64,000 nt of DNA from NCBI RefSeq assembly GCF_907165205.1, contig NC_058192.1:34748001-34812000 (forward strand). The letters are read 5' to 3'. Position numbers and translations under genes: made by a program. Positions within the stretch are counted from its first letter, which is position 1; each line of letters opens with the position of its first letter. The stretch comes from Coccinella septempunctata (lineage: Eukaryota; Arthropoda; Insecta; Coleoptera; Coccinellidae). Under the pieces are notes generated by a model. That model saw nothing but the letters and a program-made list of their open reading frames with translations, had not been told where the DNA came from and did not search any database. Of the stretch, positions 10,641 to 20,823 are shown piece after piece.

Positions 10641-11361
10641 CTTGGCGAAAACAAGGAAGTTTAGTACATTCTTGTTCCAAAAACCAGCCTATAAAGAAAA
10701 TCAGACTATATGTATAGAGTGGGGCATGAATCTGGAATAAAATTAATATTTCTTCAACCAAGAACTCAAAATGAAAACACTGAAACCCTTCAATTATTTT
10801 CATTACCTTCATTTTCTGTCAATTAATAGTTTCTCAACCAATAACTTAACATCAAGATGCAGAAACATGTTAATTGAGTTCTGATTGGAATCATTTTTGG
10901 GAAATTGAATTGAATATTTTTCTTCAACTCCTTAGCCGCAACTCCATCCAACTTATCATTAGAAACTCAAAGCCTCTTGACAAAAAATATATCAATGTTT
11001 AATTTAAAAAAAAAACAAAGATTAGAAACCCAAAAACCTCTTGACAAAAAATAATATCAATATTTAATTTTAGAAAAACAAAATTATGGTGGGATTCCGC
11101 GTTTTCATTTTCACTCATTGGTTAAAGAAATAATAGATGCCCCTGTATATTCTGGGTCTGGCCGGCCCATACCTTAAAGGTACGAGCCGTCACAGCTCCT
11201 TTCTATATCTTCTTGCGATGTACGAGAATCGTGTGAACATGTGCATTTGAAACTATGTGCCACTGAACGAAATGATATTTTTATCTATTTGAAGTTTATT
11301 CAAATAGATTTTATTTGTTTATTCTGTTTAGTCGAATCAGTAAGAACATATCTCGACGTAC
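10641..11361. other. AT-rich stretch left of the ATAD3 exon, no gene seen
   Basis: No coding region or element recognised. A roughly 55-bp segment is imperfectly repeated near 10960-11010 and 11020-11075 (GAAACYCAAARCCTCTTGACAAAAAATA). By orientation it would be the ATAD3 intron downstream of exon 11362-11593. The next ATAD3 exon (Walker B region) was not found in the window. Confidence 0.5.
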
Positions 11362-11593
11362 TTTGGCAAACATTGTTTTACCCGTTCCTGGAGGGCCATG
11401 CATCAATATGTTCCTATACATCCCTCTGTTTTGTTTTGTATTTTTGGTAGCTATAGCAATGTCCCGAAGTCTCTCCTCAAGTTTTGGGGCCAAAACGATT
11501 CCACTTAAAGCATCTTGCTCCTTTTGCAGTTTCAATTCTTTAACCTTCTGCAACTGTCGCCATGGATCCTTAAAAACATCCAGAAGTGTAAAT
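11362..11593 (-). CDS. ATAD3: ATAD3 (mitochondrial AAA+ ATPase), exon with Walker A motif
   Basis: The exon translates to a linker ending in LEERLRDIAIATKNTK, then MYRNILMHGPPGTGKTMFAK, the Walker A P-loop of ATAD3 (belphegor in Drosophila). ATAD3 is a membrane-anchored AAA+ ATPase of the mitochondrial inner membrane, linked to nucleoid organisation and membrane contacts. Borders are clear: the acceptor is a T-rich tract ending CAG just before 11593, and the donor GTACGT starts after 11362. The first base completes the Arg codon split with exon 14290-14478, and the exon ends on a codon boundary (77 codons plus 1 base). There are no stops and it looks like a functional host gene. Later AAA+ exons are not in the window. 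Confidence 0.92.
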
Positions 11594-12118
11594 CTGAAAA
11601 AACATTTTAACATTCAATAAATGTTTTGTGATACATAAGTAATTTTTCATGGTGAAAAGATAAAAAGTTTTGTGGGAAATATTCATTTATTTGTATGAAT
11701 CACTGGCTTCTGCATTATTCTTTTCTTTCGATTCGCTCTTTCACACAGAAAGGGATCACATGAATATATACGAAAAGATTGACATATTCCAGCATTTCGA
11801 TGTTAAACTATCATAATGTATACAGGGTGCCCTGAGGAGGCATGCCGTATACGCTTCGTTGGATAGTTACGTTTCTTCAAAGATGAAGACTTTATTATGG
11901 ATTTATTAAATTTTTTCGAAGTAGGACCACGATGAACCAATGAAATTTTGCTAAAGTATGTTTCGAATAGAGATGCAACTGAAACTCATTTTCAAGCTCA
12001 TCTCCCCATAGCTAGAGAAAGTGGAAATCGACAGTCCTTTTATATTTTCTACCATGCAGTTTCACAGGCTTCGAACATCATCGTAAAAATTATGCATTGA
12101 AAAGAAAATTCCATTCCA

Positions 12119-13450
12119 TTGCTCGATGACGAAATTTCAATGTCGGAAATCATAAATGCGATAAAAAATATAAAAAATAATAAGTCACCAGGTCTAGACG
12201 GCGTTCCAGGAGAGATTTTCAAAGCCCTGGATGAAGACATTCTCAATAGTATCCTAACACTATTCCGTAAGATTTGGAAACAAGCAGATGTGCCACAAGA
12301 CATCAGAGGCGCTTTAGTTATCAGCATCTATAAGAACAAAGGCGATACGTCAAATTGCAACAATTACTGGGACACATCGTTGCTTAGTGTGCCCGGAAAA
12401 ATTCTCTCGAAGATTATGGCCAATCGATTCCACTCTTAGAAAAGTTATTACCTGAATCCCATTGCGGCTTTCGATCCAATCGAGGTACGGTGGACCTAAT
12501 TTTTACACTGCGACAGCTACAAGGGAAGGCCCGTGAACAATAATTAAGGATCTATACAGCCAATACGGATTTAAGGATGTATCGGTGAATCGGAGAACGG
12601 TATGGAAAATCATGGGACGCCTTGGAGTACCCGAAAAATTCTTAGCAGTGTGTAAAAGCCAGCATGGCTCTATAACCGACCATTTCTCAACCAAGTGTGG
12701 AATAAATCAAGGCTGCGTGTTAGCGCCTTTACTGTTAAATATTTTCGCCATAGCTGTCTCGATAATTGCTGATATGAGTATGCGTGTAAGAGGTGTTGGA
12801 ATGAGATTCAGATTTGATGGAGGCCTATTTAACCTGAAGCGCCTCAGAGCAAAAACCAGTATAAAGTTTATCACGGAACTTCAATATGCAGACGACTGCG
12901 CACTTATAATGTTGAACACCTATAAACATATATACGAAGCTTTATGCCTTAGACTCGATATTGACAAAACCAAAATCCTGGTAAGTCCGCTAGAAAATCT
13001 TCAAACAGATATCAGCCTGGAGGATTAAACTCTAGAACAGGTCGAGCAGTTCAAATACTACGGCTAACCTGGACACGGAAATACATAACCGTAACAATTC
13101 AGCATCACGGACATTTTGGAAGCTAAAGGACAGAGAGTTTCTCCAGTGTTCCTCCCAACGCTACTTTACGGAAGCGAACGCTGGACTCCCTACAGGCACG
13201 ACACGAGTTGTTTAACAATTGAGTCTAAAGTAACGAGGGCCCGACTCAGATGAAGCGGCCACATTCTAAGGATGCAAGACAGAAGGCCCCCCAAAATAGC
13301 TCTGTACGGCCAATTCACAGAGGGAGTTCGGAAACCAGGAGGCCAGTATAAGCGGTTCAAGGATATACCGCATATATACCCACAGAAGACCTTTGTGAAA
13401 TACCACCCACAGGACCAGAGTATCCTCAGACTCAGTTAGGTAAGTTAACG
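12119..13450 (+). pseudogene. RTE/related LINE remnant inside the ATAD3 intron
   Basis: RT motifs read in order: ISMSEIINAIKNIKNNKSPGLDGVP, GALVISIYKNKGD, LLSVPGKILSKIM, then KCGINQGCVLAPLLLNIF and the catalytic ELQYADDCALI near 12880-12912. Downstream pieces (about 13240-13350) resemble the LRWSGHILRM and GQYKRFKD C-terminal region of this LINE group. Part of motif A is deleted around 12440-12560, and several stops are present. The orientation is opposite to the host gene. The exact clade is uncertain. Confidence 0.8.
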
Positions 13451-14289
13451 AGATGGCGTGAAACTGTATTGGGGACGCTACAGGAGGAATTGTCACAGAG
13501 TGAAACAATGCAAAAAATCGCAATCGAAAAAATAAACAAAATATTATTCTCAAGTTGTCAATCTGTGGTCTATCAGTTTTCGCATTATGACGTGGTCCTA
13601 CATCACGTCAAAATAATCTGTAGCCACCCTAAATTGAACAGAGTGCTTTGAGAATTCGTTACTCCACATGCAGAAATCACAACCAAATCTAGCAGATCAA
13701 CTTGCGTAAAATCTACAGAAGCGTATGGCAGCATGAATCCAAAACCTCTGAGTCTGCCGATAGCTCTATCGAGATGATTTCGTAAAGCCACAATTTTTTC
13801 GTCTCTAGAACTTCTGCTTTGGTTGGTTTAACTAGTGCGTTCGCGTTTCGGGGTTTGAAAAAAGTATTATCAATTTTTTGCAAAAAATTAGCGATATTTT
13901 AAAAAAGGATTTCCCGATGCATTGGTAGTTCTGTTTTTACATTTTGGCACAACACTTAACATTGTCGCATTTGGTTTAGACATTTCAAATAATAAGTACC
14001 CAATCTCTTTGTGGACGATACGAGAGCGTGCCACGAGTGTTGTATTGACCCATGAAGTCACACAGGCCCGCGAAACTAGAGCCGCTTACATTTCCGTATC
14101 TCGGGCACTAATTGACGTATCGAAATAATTTTTTCACACAATATTTGTTCATTTTCTATAGAGAATCTAAAGATCAACATTAGTAAACAGTCTTCATTGT
14201 GAGGCCCGATAACTGGACATACGAATTCAATATTACCTTCGCGACAAGAATCAGGTACGACATTACTTTCAACGCTTATTCATACATAC
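13451..14289. other. ATAD3 intron, no further element recognised
   Basis: Non-coding on both strands as far as can be seen, with only short random frames. It lies between the LINE remnant and the exon donor at 14289. Confidence 0.5.
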
Positions 14290-14478
14290 CTTGATGTCTC
14301 TCTAACTAAGGAAGGTTTTCCGAGCCTAGATTCAATATATCTGGTGGTTACGCCGGTGGCACCTTTAGCAGAATAAACTCCTAATGCAATTAAGGAAAAT
14401 CCTCCGGCTGCTACAAGAACCTTATTCCAATCGGTTAACAAAACTTGAGCTCCGGACCCTAGAACTGAGCCAGCAGTT
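14290..14478 (-). CDS. ATAD3: ATAD3, exon with the transmembrane segment
   Basis: The exon encodes TAGSVLGSGAQVLLTDWNKV, the hydrophobic stretch VLVAAGGFSLIALGVY and then RYIESRLGKPSLVRETS. This is the inner-membrane anchor region of ATAD3 and the conserved segment leading into the AAA+ domain. The acceptor is TTTTTTTTTCAG immediately before 14478. The donor is AG/GTATGT after 14290. The phase matches exon 11362-11593, with the Arg codon split AG|A. Upstream exons with the coiled-coil region were not recognised to the right in this window. The intron between the two exons is 2696 bp and contains a LINE remnant. Confidence 0.93.
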
Positions 14479-16320
14479 CTGAAAAAAAAATTGTAACAGC
14501 ATGTTGTATAGGCATTTCAAAGAAGTATATAATATATACCCAAAAGACAATGAAAATTCTTATTCTAATCGAGCCTTCACATAATTGTATCATCTTGAAT
14601 CTCAGAATGTAATTGCGATATAGTTCTCAAATGTCTTTTAACGGAAATATGGGAGTCTGAAAATAAGAATTTCCCAAGTCGGCAGCCGCGGAACTATGAG
14701 CATAGGCGTTGCTCTTACATTCTGCTTTATGTTTATGTTAGTTTGGGTGACAAATACAAGTATAATATTATATATGAAAGTATATTGCTTGCACTCAATC
14801 GATTATGATTGTTTTAATCGAGAAGAGCATGAATTACCTGTGAAATTTGAGGATGTATTCATGAAATAATCTTCAACAAAGCCCAGTTCCAAACATAGAA
14901 AGTGCTTCAAAATGAGTGCTTTGCCTTCTAGAAATTTTCCTGATGGTACCACTACAAAGGAACAACTTGAATGTTCTAGTAGTAGAGTGAACATTGGGGC
15001 GAATAAATCTTTATAAAGGAAATAATTGATAGCAAAGAATCTATTGGTGAAGAATTGGAACAAAAACTGTTTCTCAAGATGAAAACGAAGCCCCACAATG
15101 TCTTTTTCACTTTCTTCGGGCTTATCTGGATCAAAATAGGATTCAATAGTTATTTAATCAATCGTTTATTAATGACGGCGATTAATGATTGTTTCATGCA
15201 AACTTGTAGCCTATTAAAAAACAAAACAAACTAGTTTTTCACGAATTTTCTGAATGCAATGTGAACCGAGATATAACTCATCCATGTTGAGTATGAATTC
15301 GCAAAGTACTGAATTTTGAACCTTCAACGTCAAATAGCAGGAGATCGAAGACAAATTCGAAACAAATTTATAGGGCCTTTCTTGAAGTACTTGAAAAGAG
15401 CTCAAAAATTAACTCTACTAGAAATAAATTGTGCAAATATTGACGGATCATGATTGTCAATTGTTATTTTCAAAATAACAATATTAAAATACCCCCATCA
15501 TTAACACCAGAATTGAAATTTGACCAAATCCTTTTACACTTCTTAGCACTTGAGTGCTTCCAAAGTTATATGTACATGAGTTTGAAACATGTGACTAGTT
15601 TGGAGAGCAGAGAAATCAAGTGGGAAGGAATTTTCAGAGCTTTAAAAAGAATTTACTCAAAAAATAGTTCAAATATGAGTTGCGAACCCCGAAAATTAAC
15701 CGAGATATCCCAAAAACAAACAAAAAATTCGAAGCCATTTTCATAATATATTTATTAATTCAATTCAATTTTATTCATCATAAAGAAAATGTACACTTGA
15801 AAATACAAAATTTACAAATTCAATTACAGAACTTGTATACTTGTATACTGTCAAGTTCTGCAAGAACCCATGATGAACACTCTCCATAGAATACAAACAA
15901 AACATCTTCGAAAAAATAATAATGGTCAAGAATCATAATTCAACGATAGAAAAACAACAACATATCTGTCATGCAGAAAGGACATCCTCGAATCTACCCG
16001 AGTTCAATCTTATATATGTTCGGAGTCGACTCTCACATACTCCACTCCTTTATCCAAATGATGCCTTCAATTCATAAATAATAAAACTTGGGACCATAGT
16101 ACAAATGGTATAGTATAACAAGATTCCCATTTAGTGTTAAAAAATTTGATGGCAGTGTCCGATGAAAAACTACAAGATAATCTTTTACTTTTCTTCATTT
16201 CAAGAATACTTTCATTTCTTGTAACAACTTGGCTTTTAGTAAAAATTCCACTCTAATCATTCTCCTGTCATAAAAACTCCACCACAGATATTACATCGAA
16301 TATACTCAGTCTAAAAAATA
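14479..16320. other. Non-coding stretch with a possible LINE 3' end near 15745
   Basis: No convincing gene. At 15752-15775 a TTAATTCAATTCAATTTTATTCATC sequence resembles the minus-strand 3' termini of LINE A and LINE B (a short repeat next to a TTTATTCATC box), so 15752 to about 15900 may be a short 3'-end fragment of a related LINE. The rest is AT-rich with no recognisable structure. Confidence 0.35.
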
Positions 16321-17130
16321 TTCCATATTAATATGTGGAACTTCTTCATTGATCAGACAGTAGGCCTCATGTAACTCATATTCTGATAAAAAATTTGGCC
16401 TAATAACTTGTCTTCCACTTCTCGAACTTCTGATATTAAATTCTTCTCTCCTTTCTTCGTTCTATTCTTCATCCTCTTTATTTTGTACAGTTTTGGTTTC
16501 TTCTTCTTCATTCTTCGTTGCTTCATCTTCCTTCTTCTTTTCTTCGTCTTCTTTATTGTTTCAGTTCATCAAATCTGATATCCTTTGTAGATGTCACTGT
16601 ATCAGTCAACGGGTCCCACACTTTGTATACATGTTTGGTATAGCCCAGTAGTCTCACCTCCTTCGCTCTTGGATCCAGTTTATCAGGTCTGGGAAAAATT
16701 ACCATCCATCCTTTACATCCAAATGGTTTTCAATCTGCTAAGCTTTAAATCACTGCCATACACTTTAGCTGGAATTCTATAATTGGTAGCGCTTGTAGGG
16801 CTCCGATTAATCAAAAAGGTAGCTGTCAGATTAGCATGGCCCCAGAGCTTTCTAAGAAGATTTGATTCATCAAAGGGTACGAGCTTTTTCTAAAATTGTT
16901 CTATTCATACGATCACACTTACCATTCATTTGAGGACTGTATGGCATTGAGTATGTGATATACCTTTGTTTCTAAAAAATTTCTTAAAATAATCAGACGA
17001 ATATTCTCCTCCATTATCGCATCTAATTCGTTTCACTTTTATACCCTTTTCTGTCCTCAATGCATTTTGTATTCTATAGTTTCTTGAAACTTTTTGGGGT
17101 TTTCACTCCCAATCTCTGAAACAAAATCAA
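16321..17130 (-). pseudogene. Copia-type Pol remnant: integrase core and C-terminal region
   Basis: On the minus strand, pieces read KVKRIRCDNGGEYSS, then YSMPYSPQMNGKCDRMNRTILEKART and LINRSPT. This is the integrase catalytic core of Copia elements (Asp of the CDNGGEY motif; the usual Glu of the NG-xE-R segment is replaced, since NGKCDR is read). Further downstream SSRSGRQVIRP, then YCLINEEVP, marks the region between integrase and RT. Many stops are present. A Lys/Glu-rich low-complexity stretch (about 16440-16560) corresponds to the variable linker. No LTR was recognised. Confidence 0.75.
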
Positions 17131-17368
17131 TTTTTTTAAAATTGATTTTCGTCTGATGAAGGTGTCTGATATAGATTCCGAAACGTTACAATATAAAATT
17201 ATAATTTCAACGTTCTTTATTTTCAGTTCATTGTCAGACAACAATTTTTTCTAGTTGATTTGCACCTGACAAATTAGTGCAAGATTTTACGCAGGAGCAA
17301 ATCGTTTATTTCATTTTTTAATTTTTATTTTGTTTCAGAGATTGGGAGTGAAAACTCTAAAAAGTTTC
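17087..17368. repeat. About 42-bp inverted repeat flanking a hammerhead-like segment
   Basis: GAAACTTTTTGGGGTTTTCACTCCC... at 17087-17128 is matched in reverse complement at 17326-17368 with few mismatches. The about 200 bp between differ from Copia and contain a hammerhead-like core. The Copia Pol fragment reads outward to the left, and a Copia Gag fragment reads outward to the right. Confidence 0.75.
17153..17195 (+). ncRNA. Hammerhead-ribozyme-like core
   Basis: CTGATGA (17153-17159) is followed by a potential 7-bp stem with one mismatch (GGTGTCT with AGATTCC) and then GAAAC from 17180. Together these match the conserved core CUGANGA-stem II-GAAA of hammerhead ribozymes as found in Penelope-like elements. 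Stems I and III were not verified. Confidence 0.45.
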
Positions 17369-17389
17369 AGGAAATGCAGAATCCTCCCA

Positions 17390-17748
17390 GAATAAATTTC
17401 AGACAAGTACCTGGATATAATAAATAAACGCAAAACTTCAATGGAAATGATCGACGCTTTGGAACGAGTTTTCGAGAAAAAAAATTATTTAATAAGTTGT
17501 TTCTACGGAAAAAATTATTTACATTGAAATGCAGCAAAGATGAAGACCTACAATCTTTTATGATGAAGTTTGATACCTTGATAACTAAGCTAGAAACTAC
17601 AGAAACAACTTTAGAAGAAGCTGACAAACTGACTCATATTTTATTGTCGCTGCCCGACTTTCATGACACTGTAATTACAACATTGGAAACACTGAGTGAT
17701 GAAAAAGAACTATCTATGTTATTTGCTAGGCTCGACTACACTTTATAG
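17390..17748 (+). pseudogene. Copia-type Gag fragment (UBN2-like)
   Basis: The open frame 17497-17748 encodes KLFTLKCSKDEDLQSFMMKF, then LEEADKLTHILLSLPDFHDTVI and LETLSDEKELSM. This is the conserved block of Copia Gag proteins. Upstream fragments in other frames (about 17390-17496) belong to the same Gag. It is cut off at 17748 by non-homologous sequence before the zinc knuckle. The orientation is opposite to the integrase remnant, so the original element has been rearranged or two copies met. Confidence 0.75.
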
Positions 17749-20700
17749 AAAATCGATTTTTAGTCCGCCTACACTTTAGCGGAAGTCGATTTTTGTAATT
17801 CTTTTATTTTATTATGTATATTTTGACGAGCTGAGTTCAAAAAAAGTGGTTTCAACTTTAGGAAACCTATGCTCAAAAGTTACGCCACTTCGAAGGTTCA
17901 ATGTTAAGTCTGTTCTGAATGACATTTGACATTAAATAATGTGAACCTCATCTACGATGTCCAAAACTCTGGTGTATTCACTGATTCGATTTTGTTTTTA
18001 ATTTCGTGGGGATATGGGATCAGTTTCGTTTTTTCCACTGTAGGTAGCGCTGTTTAGAAGTTGACAAAGCATTGTCAATTGATATTTGAAAATAATTTGA
18101 ATACTCTCCTACGACTTACGAATATGTTGTATTTATAAGCGATTATAGTGTGTGTGAAAATGTATTAGTTTCGAGAAAGGGGTGTAGAACATTCATTTAT
18201 TCAACATGTCGTTCAGTAAGTTCAGTTTTCTGTATGGAGAATCAGAACTACAGCTAAGAATTCGGTGTAATTTGAGGCAGAACCAAATCAGATGAACGGA
18301 CATTCGGGAAGGATATAGCTGAGTTTTATGGCAACTTCAGCAATATTTCAAAAAAACCGTATTGGAAATACGTAATGTGAATTGTGGGCATGTATTGAGA
18401 AACAGAAATACATAAATCTATTCTAGTCTGTTCTTCAAAGATTCTTCATGAGTAAATATAGTGAAAATTCCCTTTCCGTCAACTGAATATATTGAACATT
18501 TGACCAATCAACTGTGTTTTATTAAAATCATATTGAATTACCCCCCTCATGAATTCAATTTGTGAAACGAAAATTATCTTGAATAAGAATAGTAAATACT
18601 CCTTCGAACACTCATTCGATAGTGTTGAAATATTGACAGAATTGTTTTTGCAACGAAAATTAAACTGTAAGTGACAAATATTCCTTAACAGCTGACAAAA
18701 TGGGCCAGTTCATATTTTGAATTCGTTGATCGCAAAGATATTACATATGTTATATCTTTGGTTGATCGATGTTCGATATCAACGCAAAACAAAATAAAAC
18801 GAGACAGTATCATTCGACTTCCTTTGGTAAAACAAGGATAGACCGAAGCAAATGACATAGTGGCGCCGGCACGAAACTGATCCCATATCCCCGATTTTCT
18901 AAAATGTTGATGCATGCAAAAAGTGACAAGTGCACACACCAGTATTTTAGACATCTTAACCAACCCCTTCCAACTTATATAGGCAGAAATGCAACCGCTT
19001 TAGTTCGCACTTCAGTCGGTGCGATTACTTTGGGGCGCTAGAGTCGAGTCGTGTTACTATAGAAATCAAAAATAATATCTTTGATAGAAATCCTACATAG
19101 ATTTTCAATGCATGAAATACTGTTCTGATGACAGATTTATTTTGGCGAAGTTTTTCCAAGAAATGTTCTTATTTCTACAATAATTTGTTTGACTAGTTTC
19201 TTGCTTTACTGGTAAGTGATTGGTTTTTTGATAATTATGTTTGTGTAATCATGAAGCTTGGAATTTGTCTGCTCACCGATGGCTTGAGAAAGTATAAGTT
19301 TTTCAAAGAAAAATTGTATTTTAACACGTTTAAAGTTGACTCGGTTTAAGGCCAGCGGTTCGATGAGACCGCTGTCTCCAAAATCACTCCAACTCAATTG
19401 TGGCTATTCTTTAAACCTGAGGCCGCTTGGCCACAAGGAGTGCTTTTTGGGTTGTCGAAAAAGTTGGAAAATATGATTCTATATCATATTCGTTCAAAAA
19501 AATAATACCATTGAGTTTGAATACGACCGAGTTGAATACCCAAAGTTCATACAAAACCAAGCGTTATTCTTATGAAAATCCTACTAATTTGAGATGAAGT
19601 ACAATTTTGCAACTGAGTACCTACTTATTTATGGATGTATTTTCAGTATTTGAAAACTCAACATTCCTTCAACAAATTTTTCTCGAAAATGGTTTACCAG
19701 AAGAAACAGAGAGTTTACCGGTGAGAAGACTTCGAATATTCAGTCAACAGGAGCAATTACAAGAATACCTATATTTCATTTCTGGTTTAATGTCTGGTTA
19801 TGTCGTTATATTCCTAACCAATATCATTTTCTGCAGAACAACTCCTTAGAGATATGGTTTAAGGGTCAATAAAAATTCCGCTCCTTCCTAAACTTCTCTT
19901 ATTTTATTTTCCAATAATTTGTACTTGAATAATTTTACAATCACGATTCATTTTTCAATCAACAAATTTGTCATCAATTTATCGGTACCTAATGTAGTAT
20001 CTTTAGTTTTGTTGCAAATGAATGAAATAGTTTCATTTGTGAATTACAATTAAGACGACGCAAAGTCTACTGGGGTTCAAAATTTCAAATCGAATGAATA
20101 GGTTTTGGCCTGCCACCTACGACCGATGCCGCAGAGCAGTAGTTCCGATTTCCGTCGGTGCGATTTTGGAGCAGCGCTGTTGTAGTGCCTAGAAATCATA
20201 GATTACAAACAGTGTCAATAAATTTAGTACGGGAGTCGGACTTCTTCTCGTTTGGTATTTCTATGTCTTAACCTCATCGAATGAATTTTTAAATTTACAA
20301 TTCAATTCTGTGATATGTTTGCAATTAAGATCGATAATATTTCACAACTGGACATACAGTTGAAAATTCTTCACTCACTTAGTAGACGACGAATCCGAAG
20401 CTCAATGGGGCTTCCATTGATTAACCAATTCCCGAGCCAATTCCTATCACTGCATTCACGTTACTTTTTCGATACAACACTACCGTACAATTCTTTTCAC
20501 TTTCTTCATGAACGAAAATAATCGTGAATTCAATAATTCTTCATAATTCAAGTATTTTTCACCGGTAAATTTGCTCTATTCATTCAAAATTGTGTTCGAA
20601 CTTCTTAATTAGTTTTGACAAATTGCCAATAAAGTGTCAGAAGTTTTTTGAATTTCTTCCCCGTTTTTTCAATTTCCTACTGAATAACCACTGGTATATA
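17749..20700. other. Mostly non-coding stretch with diverged inverted and direct repeats
   Basis: Two diverged inverted copies of about 100 bp lie at 17955-18060 and 18850-18965; both contain GGGGATATGGGATCAGTTTCGT. A segment around 19005-19075 (GTCGGTGCGATT...) recurs imperfectly at 20135-20200. A frame at 19607-19849 (80 codons) ends in a hydrophobic stretch that could be a membrane segment, but nothing else supports a gene. Probably old transposon debris. Confidence 0.4.
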
Positions 20701-20713
20701 TATGGGAGATGAT

Positions 20714-20732
20714 TAGATAGATAGATAGATAG
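20714..20732 (-). repeat. (TATC)n 3' tail of LINE A
   Basis: About five TAGA/TATC units directly follow the LINE A 3' UTR box (GATGAATAAATAC on the minus strand). Confidence 0.85.
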
Positions 20733-20823
20733 TATTTATTCATCTCTTAGTATTCACGAATACAAGAAAAAATGTCAAATAAACAATATAAACAATATAA
20801 ACCCTACACAACCATGTGTTTGT

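Noticed and set aside
14803..15096. Minus-strand frame of 97 codons as a gene
   Set aside because: Aromatic-rich, no recognisable domain, no splice or homology support. Probably chance in AT-rich DNA.
18685..18963. Minus-strand frame beginning MVKMSKILVCALVTFC as a secreted protein
   Set aside because: The start resembles a signal peptide, but the segment belongs to a diverged inverted repeat and no further coding signal exists.
19607..19849. 80-codon frame with a hydrophobic end
   Set aside because: No homology, start context or neighbours support a gene.
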